NCBI GenBank assembly: GCA_002391225.1
Contig: DGRV01000020.1
Location: 1-15,650, forward strand
DNA length: 15,650 nucleotides
Source: Christensenella sp. UBA4379
GTDB taxonomy: Bacteria > Bacillota > Clostridia > Christensenellales > Aristaeellaceae
Reading direction: 5' to 3'
Part shown: positions 1 to 6,976 of the stretch, in pieces
Layout of the letters: each line of letters opens with the position of its first letter
How positions within the stretch are numbered: the stretch's first letter is position 1
Position numbers and translations under genes: made by a program
The notes under the pieces: generated by a model
What the model was told of the DNA's origin: nothing
The model's input: only the letters and a program-made list of their open reading frames with translations
Databases searched by the model: none

Positions 1-663
1 CAGACCAAGTATTACCGGAAAAACACCCTGGTCATGACCCTGTACCGCGAACCCCAGGACATCCTGCTGGAGCTGGACGCCAACATCAGCGAGAGCTGGA
101 ACGGCGGCGTCGAGGGCCAGATGGACAACGAGATGAAGGTCAGCGGCACGACGCTGAACAAGGCCACCATCCGCGTGCTTTCCGACCACAAGAACCTGGA
201 CACCTCCCAGCTGATTTCCACCGGTAAGTTCTCCTTTACCGCCGTGTTCAACCGGATCGGCTACAATACCATCTCCATCGAGGCATCCTACCCCGGAAAG
301 AAGACCACCACCGTCAATTTCGACGTCTATCACGTGCCTTCCGCCCGCAACTACACCTCCGCCGCCTGGCCGATGGATGCCTACAATTACACCCAGTACC
401 TGGACACCCTGAACACCCGCGTCAAGAACATGACCATCTACGTCTGCAAGGGCACCATCATCGACATCATCTCCGATTCGCCCCAGCGTGCCCTGATGGA
501 AACCGGCACGGAGACCGCTTCCCGTCAGGTGCTGCTGGACAACATGTCCAACGATACCTGGGCCATCGGCGATTCCCTGCGCGTCTACGGAGACGCCTTC
601 GGCGCCTACAACGGCAACCCCTGGCTCGTCGGACGATACACCTACTCGTATAATCCTAAATAA
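1..663 (+). CDS. C-terminal part of an unrecognised, probably exported protein
   Basis: The reading frame is open from base 1, so the gene starts outside the window; 220 codons and a TAA stop are present. I do not recognise the family. The first ~110 residues are rich in Thr, Ser, Asn and alternating hydrophobic residues, as in beta-sandwich (Ig-like) extracellular modules. The last ~75 residues, from about TIYVCKGTIIDI to the end, read like an OB-fold-type beta barrel (GTIIDI, VLLDN, GDSLRVYGDAFG, a final Trp-Leu-Val-Gly-Arg-Tyr strand). No membrane segment or sortase signal is visible in this portion. An extracytoplasmic place is inferred from composition only. The stop codon is directly followed by the first heptad of the repeat element at 664. 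An internal ATG at 34 is not the true start. Confidence 0.75.
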   Translation, partial: QTKYYRKNTLVMTLYREPQDILLELDANISESWNGGVEGQMDNEMKVSGTTLNKATIRVLSDHKNLDTSQLISTGKFSFTAVFNRIGYNTISIEASYPGKKTTTVNFDVYHVPSARNYTSAAWPMDAYNYTQYLDTLNTRVKNMTIYVCKGTIIDIISDSPQRALMETGTETASRQVLLDNMSNDTWAIGDSLRVYGDAFGAYNGNPWLVGRYTYSYNPK

Positions 664-716
664 GAGAGTGGAGAGTGAAGAGTGGAGAGTGGAGAGTGGA
701 GAGTGGAGATAAGATT

Positions 717-744
717 TTGTCTTCATCGCTCCAAACCATATTAA
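717..744 (+). promoter_or_regulatory. Weak candidate promoter inside repeat element core
   Basis: TTGTCT (717-722) and TATTAA (739-744) are separated by 16 bases, each matching the sigma-A consensus at 4 of 6 positions. It is the only plausible promoter-like pair I see between the upstream stop and the deaminase-like gene, since the element fills the intergenic space. Readthrough from upstream is the alternative. Confidence 0.25.
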
Positions 745-762
745 ATCTTCACTCTCCACTCT

Positions 763-870
763 GTTTGCGTAGCAAACGTAAACTCTTCACTCTGTTTGCG
801 TAGCAAACGAAAACTCTTCACTCTGTTTGCGCAGCAAACGTACACTCTCCACTCTGTTCGCGAAGCGAAC
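763..870 (+). repeat. Four 15-nt hairpins at an exact 31-bp period
   Basis: Hairpins of 6-bp stem and 3-nt loop sit at 763-777, 794-808, 825-839 and 856-870. Stems 1-3 are GTTTGC/GCAAAC with loops GTA, GTA and GCA; stem 4 is GTTCGC/GCGAAC with loop GAA, a compensated change. Each is preceded by CACTCT and followed by CG plus an ACTCTTCACTCT-like block. These are units of the element at 664-887. Confidence 0.9.
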
Positions 871-890
871 GTACACTCTCCACTCTGAAA

Positions 891-897
891 AAGGCGG
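891..897 (+). promoter_or_regulatory. Ribosome binding site setting a TTG start
   Basis: AAGGCGG lies six bases before the TTG at 904 and supports that codon (or the TTG directly after it) as start. The next in-frame ATG is ~48 bases further on and has no comparable site. Confidence 0.5.
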
Positions 898-903
898 TGC
901 GTT

Positions 904-3405
904 TTGTTGACATACGGTACCTTTTATCTGGACCAGGAAAAAGACGTGCTGATGGATCTGACCATGGAGAACGGGGAGCTTTCCTATGTTCTGCGGACGC
1001 CTTACCATAGAAGCGGCAACCTGATCACCAACCTGGCCAAGCTCTGCGGCCTGCCCCTGTCCATCGACGAAAGGACCGGGCTCAAGGTGATCCGCGGGGT
1101 CATTCCCTGCTACCTGGACGCAGAAAATCGGGAGGTATACATCCTGCGCCTGGGCGACACCAAGATCGCCACTTTCTGGCCGGACGGCGCCATGGAGCGG
1201 AAGGCGACCCTCCCGGCCATCGCCAAAACCCTGATGAGCCAGACCAAGGATTACCGCCTGAACCTGCGGCAGACCCTGGTCAAGAGCTACATCCGGCGGG
1301 AATGCAAATTCCATACCGACCTGCACGCCCATATGAACGCCAACCTCCCGCCGGACCTGCTGATCGCCCTGGGCATCCATCACCAGATCCGCTATCCGCT
1401 GTACTATGTGAAAAAGCTCGCCCTGCGCCTGACCCCCGAGCAGGAACAGGAGATGGCGCAGGCCCGGGCAAAGACCGCCGACGAATTCCGGGATTCCCCG
1501 CTGGAGGGCAAATACCTGGAGCGGCGGATCGACGACAACACCTTCATCAACCTGGCCGCTCTGATTCTGGGAAACGTCCCGGACGCGGCCTACAACATCG
1601 CCCGCATCCGTGCCTCCCTGGCTATCCTAAAGGACGGACAGGCCGTTTTTACCAACCTGGAAAAGGTCTACCTGTACCGCTACGTCTTTACCCGCGGGGA
1701 GCCGTCGGCGGAAAGGCTTGAAAAGCTCGACCTTCCGGCCGTGCCGGACCGGGACATCCGGAACTATCTGGAGGAAATGGAAAAGGACCGGCGGCATCCC
1801 GTCTTCGGCCCCAACACGATTCTGGAGGACAAGCTGCTCTGGATGGCCCGGAACTTCCGCCGCTTCGGGGTCCGCTACGCGGAGATTTCCGATACGTCCC
1901 TTTTAGACGAGCGCCGGGCCCTGGCCTTCCTGCGCCAGGTACACCGCGTGATGCCCGCCGTAACGGAAGAGACCGGCGTCCTGATACGTTTTTTGGGGGC
2001 GTTCCGCCGGATCCCCCTGACCATCATCCGGGATAAGCCCACGGGGACGGACCTGACTGCCCAGTTTCGGGCCTTCTGCGCCGCCGCCGCGGACCCTTAC
2101 GTCGCCGGAAGCGACATCATCGGGGAAGAGATGAACGACATTCGCCAGCTCCGCCCCCTGCTGACCGCCCTGACCCACCTGTCCAGGGACATTCCCGGCT
2201 TCGTCCTGCGCATCCACGCGGGAGAAAACGACAGCCTGCGCGGCAACGTCCGCAACAGCGTGCAGTGCGTGCTGGACGCCCTGCTCCCCGGGCAGCAGAT
2301 GCCCCTCCTGCGGATCGGCCACGGCCTGTATACGGAGAACCTCCGCACCGAAAAGGGCCGCCAGCTGCTCAGCACCCTGAAGGCCGCCGGGGCGGTGCTG
2401 GAATTCCAGATCACCAGCAACGTGCGGCTGAACAACCTGAGCAGCCTTTCCCGCCACCCCCTCAAGTCCTATTTGGCCGCCGGGATTCCCTGCGTGCAGG
2501 GGACGGACGGGGCTGGTATCTACGGTACCAATTCCATCGACGAGCAGCTGTCCCTGGAGAGGATGCTGTATTTAAGCGACGTGGAAATGCGCAAGATGCG
2601 CGAAACCGAAGACCGCATTTTGGAAAAGAGCCTCGACTCCTTCCAGGAAAAAGCCCTCCTGTGGGAGCGGGAAACGGAGCGCGGTGCAAAGGCGGACGCG
2701 CTGTACGAGCAGCGGCTTTTAAACAGTCCCTCCCTCCCCTTCGGCCCCAGCGCCGGCAACGCTCTTTTGGACAGCCACGTCCTTTTAAAGGAGGTCATTG
2801 AGGAACTGCCCGAAGGCAAGCTCCCGGTGATCATCGCCGGCGGCAGCTTTGGCAGCGTCCGGCACAGGACGCGTAAGCAGGCGGACGTGCTCCGGCTGCT
2901 GGACCAGCTCGTCGCCTCGGCCGACCCGGAGCGGATTTGCTTCATCGTCGGCCACCGGCTGTGCGGCTATGAAAAATACCTGATCGACCGCGCTTTGGAC
3001 CGCTTCCAGTTGTTCGCCTTTGTTCCAGCCGCCGTCAGCGCGGCGGAAGCGGGCCGGGTGCTGCAAAGCGGCGTTCGTGTCCGCGTGGCCCTCGAAACAG
3101 CCAGCCTGGGCCTGTATAAAAGCCTGTCCTATGAAATTTTCAAGCGCCGTCCTTCCCTTCTGCTGGCCCTGGACGGACATTCCGCCTGCGCCAACCTGAT
3201 TCAGGAAGCAAAGAACGGCAGATACCGGGCCGTGATCTACGCGGACGCCCGACACCTGGAGCTGCGCAAAAAGGCCGCCTCCCTGGGCGGCTATGTGACG
3301 CTGTTCCGGGACGGGCGGGAAGTGTTTCCGCACGTCGCAGAAGAGCTGGACAGGCTGCTGAGCCTGATAGAAGCACAGCAGAACAAAGGAGGGGTTTCGC
3401 CGTGA
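904..3405 (+). CDS. Adenosine/AMP-deaminase-like protein fused to a C-terminal SLOG-like domain
   Basis: 833 residues from a TTG start. Residues ~132-560 carry the adenosine deaminase signature in order: His-x-His metal pair (H141, H143, in FHTDLHAHMN), HAGE (H438 metal ligand, E441 catalytic), IGHG (H473), SN (S505-N506) and a metal Asp in GTDGAGIYG (D535). The second Asp of the usual DDP motif is replaced by Gly. Classical adenosine deaminases have ~330-360 residues, so this is much longer, with ~130 residues before the barrel. Residues ~638-805 look like a Rossmann-type SLOG domain (VIIAGGSFG, FIVGHRLCGYEK, LLLALDGHSACANL); the Glu of the catalytic LOG motif is not present, which points to sensing rather than hydrolysis. 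Cytosolic, no signal peptide. The substrate is unknown: purine (deoxy)nucleosides or nucleotides are likely. Long deaminases occur in defence systems such as RADAR, but no partner ATPase is seen here. It overlaps the next gene by 4 bp. Confidence 0.8.
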   Translation: MLTYGTFYLDQEKDVLMDLTMENGELSYVLRTPYHRSGNLITNLAKLCGLPLSIDERTGLKVIRGVIPCYLDAENREVYILRLGDTKIATFWPDGAMERKATLPAIAKTLMSQTKDYRLNLRQTLVKSYIRRECKFHTDLHAHMNANLPPDLLIALGIHHQIRYPLYYVKKLALRLTPEQEQEMAQARAKTADEFRDSPLEGKYLERRIDDNTFINLAALILGNVPDAAYNIARIRASLAILKDGQAVFTNLEKVYLYRYVFTRGEPSAERLEKLDLPAVPDRDIRNYLEEMEKDRRHPVFGPNTILEDKLLWMARNFRRFGVRYAEISDTSLLDERRALAFLRQVHRVMPAVTEETGVLIRFLGAFRRIPLTIIRDKPTGTDLTAQFRAFCAAAADPYVAGSDIIGEEMNDIRQLRPLLTALTHLSRDIPGFVLRIHAGENDSLRGNVRNSVQCVLDALLPGQQMPLLRIGHGLYTENLRTEKGRQLLSTLKAAGAVLEFQITSNVRLNNLSSLSRHPLKSYLAAGIPCVQGTDGAGIYGTNSIDEQLSLERMLYLSDVEMRKMRETEDRILEKSLDSFQEKALLWERETERGAKADALYEQRLLNSPSLPFGPSAGNALLDSHVLLKEVIEELPEGKLPVIIAGGSFGSVRHRTRKQADVLRLLDQLVASADPERICFIVGHRLCGYEKYLIDRALDRFQLFAFVPAAVSAAEAGRVLQSGVRVRVALETASLGLYKSLSYEIFKRRPSLLLALDGHSACANLIQEAKNGRYRAVIYADARHLELRKKAASLGGYVTLFRDGREVFPHVAEELDRLLSLIEAQQNKGGVSP

Positions 3406-3968
3406 AGCACTGCGGCACCCAAAAGCTGGAAACAAACAGGCTGGTTCTAAGGCGATTTGACGTGACTGACGCGCAAGCCATGTACCGCAACTGGGCCTCT
3501 GATCCGGAAGTGACGAAATACCTGACCTGGCCCGCCCATAAAAGCCCGGAAGTCAGCCGGGCGGTGCTGGAGAGCTGGATCCCGCTTTATCAGAACAAAG
3601 ACTATTACCAATGGGCGATCACCCTGAAGGAAAGCCCCGGGGAGCCCGTGGGAAGCATTGCCGCCGTGCGGGTGGATGACGATCTGTCGCTCGTCCATAT
3701 CGGTTACTGCCTGGGAAAAAATTGGTGGCACCGTGGCCTGATGTCCGAAGCCCTGGCTGCCGTGATTTCCTTTTTCTTCGATCAGGTGGGCGTCAACCGG
3801 GTGGAATGCCGCCACGATCCCCGGAATCCGCGCTCCGGCATGGTCATGAAAGCGTGCGGCATGCGCTATGAGGGCACCGTGCGCAGCGCGGACCGCAACA
3901 ACCAGGGCGTATGCGACGCGTGCCTGTACGGTCTGCTGAGGTCCGACCGCGTTAGTCTTTCGAATTAA
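3402..3968 (+). CDS. GNAT N-acetyltransferase, RimJ/RimL type
   Basis: 188 residues from a GTG at 3402 that overlaps the preceding TGA stop (GTGA), with a strong AAAGGAGGGG site at 3385-3394. The RimJ/RimL-like GNAT pattern is clear: LETNRLVLRRF at residues 9-19, DPEVTKYLTW at 34-43, a GYCLGKNWWHRGLMSEAL acetyl-CoA loop region near 101-118, and a final ACGMRYEG strand near 151-158. It probably transfers acetyl from acetyl-CoA to an amine; the acceptor (protein N-terminus, small molecule or antibiotic) cannot be told. Overlap and shared ribosome site imply translational coupling to the deaminase-like gene. It is clearly paralogous to the C-terminal domain of the protein at 11530-13026. A hairpin terminator follows at 4102-4138. 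Confidence 0.88.
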   Translation: MKHCGTQKLETNRLVLRRFDVTDAQAMYRNWASDPEVTKYLTWPAHKSPEVSRAVLESWIPLYQNKDYYQWAITLKESPGEPVGSIAAVRVDDDLSLVHIGYCLGKNWWHRGLMSEALAAVISFFFDQVGVNRVECRHDPRNPRSGMVMKACGMRYEGTVRSADRNNQGVCDACLYGLLRSDRVSLSN

Positions 3969-4101
3969 AAGGACACCTGCGCTTCTCATTCTGCCGCCGA
4001 AGCCCAAATTACTGTATAAATACACGAAAAGTACAATTTGTATATCGCCTTTATTTTCAGCCGTATTCTCCAGTATCTTCAATTGTTTTTATACTTTTCA
4101 G

Positions 4102-4138
4102 CAGACCGGCCGCCGTGCCCGGTCTGTATTTCATTTTT
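4102..4138 (+). terminator. Rho-independent terminator of the deaminase-GNAT unit
   Basis: CAGACCGG (4102-4109) pairs perfectly with CCGGTCTG (4119-4126) over a 9-nt loop, followed by the T-rich TATTTCATTTTT. The ~130 bases between the GNAT stop and this hairpin are AT-rich and show no gene. They include a loose inverted pair GAAAAGTA/TACTTTTC (about 4027 and 4092). Confidence 0.75.
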
Positions 4139-4144
4139 GCAGGT

Positions 4145-4173
4145 TTTCTGATAAAATATGCACGTCGTATACT
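4145..4173 (+). promoter_or_regulatory. Candidate promoter of the putP-like gene
   Basis: TATACT at 4168-4173 is a good -10 match. The -35 region about 16-17 bases upstream (TTTCTG/TTCTGA near 4145-4151) is poor. It lies between the upstream terminator and the start at 4201, so a promoter is expected here. Confidence 0.4.
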
Positions 4174-4200
4174 AAACGGCAGATGGGAGTATGATGCAAT

Positions 4201-5736
4201 ATGGAACTTTCACAGGCATTGATCGTGGTCGCCATCGTGGCTTACCTGTCCATGATGCTTTTGATCGGCGTGTATTTCAGCCGCAAGGGCAGCGGAAAGT
4301 CCAGCAGCGACTTTTATATCGGCGGCCGTTCCCTGGGCCCGATCGTCACGGCGATGAGCGCCGAGGCGTCGGACATGAGCAGCTACCTGCTGATGGGCAT
4401 GCCCGGCCTGGCCTACATCGCCGGCATCGCGGAGGTCGGATGGACGGCCATCGGCTTGGCGGTGGGTACCTATCTGAATTTCTTATTTGTCGCCAAACGG
4501 CTGCGCCGCTATTCCTCCCGGATCGGCGCGTTTACGATCCCCGAGTTTTTCTCCAAGCGCTACGGCGAAAAAAAGCACGTGCTTTCCCTGATCGCCGCGC
4601 TGATCATCCTGGTGTTCTTTATCCCCTACACGGCGTCCGGCTTTAAGGCCGTGGGCACCCTGTTCAACAGCCTGTTCGGGATGGACTATCACGCCGCCAT
4701 GATCGCCGGGGCCATCGTCATCATTTCCTACACGGTGCTGGGCGGCTTCCTGGCCGTCTCCACCACGGACCTGCTGCAGAGCATCTTCATGACCATCGCC
4801 CTGATCGTGGTCGTCTTCTTCGGCATCGGCCAGGCGGGCGGCTGGTCCAAGGTCGTGGAAAACGCCTCCGCCCTGCCGGGCTATCTCGACCTGACCAAGG
4901 GCTACCTGTGGGCCACCAAGGAAGCGGGGAGCTTCGGCTTCCTGAACATCATCTCCACCCTGGCGTGGGGCCTTGGGTATTTCGGCATGCCCCACATCCT
5001 GCTGCGCTTCATGGCCATTCGGGACGAGAAGGAGCTTAAGGTTTCCCGCAGGATCGCATCCGTCTGGGCACTGATCTCCATGATCGTCGCGATCATCATC
5101 GGCATCATCGGCTACAGCGTGTCCGTCGCGGGCAAGATTCCCTTCCTGGAAACCAGCGCCGAATCGGAGACGATCATCGTCCAGCTGGCCAACCTGATGA
5201 GCAAGAACGGGCCGGTGCTGGCCATCATCGCGGGCATCATCCTGGCCGGCATTCTGGCCGCCACCATGTCCACCGCCGATTCCCAGCTGCTGGCCGCTTC
5301 CTCCAGCGTATCTCAGGACCTGCTGACCGATTTCTTCGGTATCCAGCTGGACCAGCGCAAGACCATGCTGGCCGCCCGCGGCACCGTCGTGCTGATCGCC
5401 CTGATCGCCCTGGTGCTGGCCTGGAACCCGGACAGCTCCGTATTCCGTGTGGTCTCCTTCGCGTGGGCCGGCTTTGGGGCGACCTTCGGTCCCTCCATGC
5501 TGATCGCCCTGTTCTGGCGGCGGTCCAACCGGCAGGGCGCCATCGCCGGCATGATCGCCGGCGGCCTGATGGTCTTCTGCTGGAAGTACCTGATCGCCCC
5601 GCTGGGCGGCGTCTTCGCCATCTACGAGCTGCTGCCCGCCTTCCTGGTGACGCTGATCGTGAACGTCGCTGTGAGCCTGGCGACCCCCGCCCCCTCCCGC
5701 GAGGTGACGGACGTGTTCGACAGCATGAGCGCTTAA
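4201..5736 (+). CDS. putP: Sodium/proline symporter (SSS family)
   Basis: 511 residues, close to the ~500 of E. coli PutP, which it resembles along its whole length. It imports proline into the cytoplasm with Na+, through an integral membrane protein of about 13 helices. Visible landmarks are GGRSLGPIVTAMSAEASDMS (residues 41-60), where D58, M59 and S60 match the Na+ and proline site residues D55, M56 and S57 of E. coli PutP; WGLGYFGMPHILLRFMA in the middle; and GILAATMSTADSQLL, where A354, S357 and T358 match A337, S340 and T341 of the Na+ site. The ATG at 4201 has a GGGAG site at 4185-4189. Two earlier ATGs at 4191 and 4194 are out of frame. It stands alone between two terminators. Proline is the most likely substrate, though related SSS carriers take other solutes. 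Confidence 0.93.
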   Translation: MELSQALIVVAIVAYLSMMLLIGVYFSRKGSGKSSSDFYIGGRSLGPIVTAMSAEASDMSSYLLMGMPGLAYIAGIAEVGWTAIGLAVGTYLNFLFVAKRLRRYSSRIGAFTIPEFFSKRYGEKKHVLSLIAALIILVFFIPYTASGFKAVGTLFNSLFGMDYHAAMIAGAIVIISYTVLGGFLAVSTTDLLQSIFMTIALIVVVFFGIGQAGGWSKVVENASALPGYLDLTKGYLWATKEAGSFGFLNIISTLAWGLGYFGMPHILLRFMAIRDEKELKVSRRIASVWALISMIVAIIIGIIGYSVSVAGKIPFLETSAESETIIVQLANLMSKNGPVLAIIAGIILAGILAATMSTADSQLLAASSSVSQDLLTDFFGIQLDQRKTMLAARGTVVLIALIALVLAWNPDSSVFRVVSFAWAGFGATFGPSMLIALFWRRSNRQGAIAGMIAGGLMVFCWKYLIAPLGGVFAIYELLPAFLVTLIVNVAVSLATPAPSREVTDVFDSMSA

Positions 5737-5751
5737 AGAATGCCTGTAACA

Positions 5752-5787
5752 GCAAAAGGACGTCCGGTTTCACGGGCGTCCTTTTGC
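5752..5787. terminator. Bidirectional terminator between convergent genes
   Basis: A 15-bp stem (5752-5766 with 5773-5787, one T-G pair) with a 6-nt loop. The stem starts with GCAAAAGGACG and ends with CGTCCTTTTGC, so an A-run and a T-run flank the GC core and it can act on both strands. It separates the putP-like gene (plus) from the ADP-ribosylglycohydrolase gene (minus). Confidence 0.85.
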
Positions 5788-5821
5788 GTATGCCTTTTTC
5801 CCAAACAGAATGGTTTTCTGA

Positions 5822-6976
5822 TTACTCGATGGGGCGGAGCCTGCTTGCATATTTGCCGATCCAGTCCGGGTCCCTGAACGGACGGCGTTCGTTGCATTGG
5901 CAGAGGCGGAACAGGTCGTCGGAAAGCTCGATGATCTCGTCCAGCAGCTCCAGGTCCTTCTTCCATTTTTCTTCGATGGCCTCAAAGCCGTGCAGGGCCC
6001 CCAAGATGTTCCCGGCGATGGCGCCGGTGGAATCGCTGTCCCCCGAGTGGTTCACAGAGGCGATGATCCCGGCGGAAAAGTCGTCCTGATGGCGCAGGGC
6101 GCAGTACAGGGCGATGGCCAGGGCCTCGTCGGCCACCCAGCCTTCTCCAAGGGCGCGGATATTGCTCAGATCCCCTTTCACGTTTTCCGAAAGCTCCACG
6201 GCCTTCATGATCAGGGCCGAATGTTCCTCCAGATGCTTGTCCCCGGCGAACACCTTTTCGGCCGTCTCCTTCGCCTCGAGGACGATTTCTTTGAGGGAGA
6301 GGTCCTTTTCGCCAAAGACCAGCCGGTGCACAATATGGGTCAGCACCGCCGCCGGCATATAGCCAAGAGAATGGCCGTGGGTAATGGCGGCCAGCTGCGC
6401 GCCCTCAAAGTCCAGCTCTTCGATGGGCAGGCGGTCGCTCAGGCCCATCGGGGCCACCCGCATCACGCCGCCGCAGCCCTTGCTGGAGTTCTGCGGCTCC
6501 CGGATGTAGTCCTCCTTCCGGTCTCCCCCGTTCTTGAGGCAGCGCAGGGCAAACAGGCAGGTATTGCCGGGCGCTCTCTGTTCAAAGAGCTCCGGCACAT
6601 CCAGCAGCCAGGAAGAACCGACCCGCAGGTCCGCCTTGGGCCTTCTCTCAAAGTCCTCATAGGACAGTTCCTGCGTCACCAGCCAGTCCTGATAAGCCCT
6701 GGCGATTTCCTTCCTCGGCGGACATGCCGTTTGCTCCTCCAGGGCGGCCCTGGTGTCGGCCAGCAGGAGGCCGTTGGCGGTGAACATCGTCATCTGCGTA
6801 TCGTCGGAGATGACCGCCTTCCCCGTCTTCCGGTCCAGTTCATATTCGGTGATGCCCTGTTCGCCGTATTGCTTGACGATGGAGCGCCCCCGCATGAACT
6901 CGATGGGGTAGCCCAGGGCGTCTCCCACAGCGCCGCCAATCAGACAGCCGCGGATTTTGTCCTGAATGATATTCAT
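5822..6976 (-). CDS. ADP-ribosylglycohydrolase family protein (DraG/ARH type)
   Basis: 384 residues from the ATG at 6976, which has a GGAAAGGA site at 6983-6990 and overlaps the stop of the upstream gene (ATGA). The family hydrolyses the N- or O-glycosidic bond of ADP-ribose on proteins, nucleic acids or small molecules, using two Mg2+ ions. Motifs in order: GGAVGDALG (14-22), SDDTQMT (57-63, metal), NSSKGCGGVMR (163-173, substrate loop), ITHGH (198-202), and NHSGDSDSTGAIAGNILG (309-326), where D313, D315 and S316 are metal ligands. All key residues appear intact. A longer frame reaching back to 7081 gives an uncharacteristic N-terminus and is not preferred. It is the last gene of the galT operon; no ADP-ribosyltransferase is visible in the window, so its target is unknown. 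Confidence 0.9.
   Translation of the reverse strand: MNIIQDKIRGCLIGGAVGDALGYPIEFMRGRSIVKQYGEQGITEYELDRKTGKAVISDDTQMTMFTANGLLLADTRAALEEQTACPPRKEIARAYQDWLVTQELSYEDFERRPKADLRVGSSWLLDVPELFEQRAPGNTCLFALRCLKNGGDRKEDYIREPQNSSKGCGGVMRVAPMGLSDRLPIEELDFEGAQLAAITHGHSLGYMPAAVLTHIVHRLVFGEKDLSLKEIVLEAKETAEKVFAGDKHLEEHSALIMKAVELSENVKGDLSNIRALGEGWVADEALAIALYCALRHQDDFSAGIIASVNHSGDSDSTGAIAGNILGALHGFEAIEEKWKKDLELLDEIIELSDDLFRLCQCNERRPFRDPDWIGKYASRLRPIE

Larger units (their letters stand above)
664..887 (+). repeat. GAGAGTG-heptad structured repeat element, copy 1
   Basis: The left arm (664-710) is six tandem heptads of GAGAGTG (one variant AAGAGTG) plus GAGAT. A ~34-bp AT-richer core (711-744) follows. The right arm is the pyrimidine complement (CACTCTC-type heptads) and is split by four 15-nt hairpins. 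Positions 694-710 and 745-761 form a 17-bp inverted repeat with one G-T pair. The element starts at the base after the stop codon of the upstream gene and ends four bases before the ribosome binding site of the next one, so it fills the whole intergenic space. A second copy in the same orientation lies at 11407-11531. No coding capacity is evident. It could be a non-autonomous mobile element or an RNA-level terminator or spacer. Confidence 0.85.

Noticed and set aside
763..870. Regular 31-bp repeats as a CRISPR array
   Set aside because: Units are contiguous with no unique spacers, carry internal hairpins that vary in compensated fashion, and no cas genes are present.
904..3405. Complete RADAR-type defence system
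   Set aside because: The deaminase-like protein has the right size and motifs for comparison, but no RdrA-like AAA+ ATPase lies beside it; only a GNAT follows.
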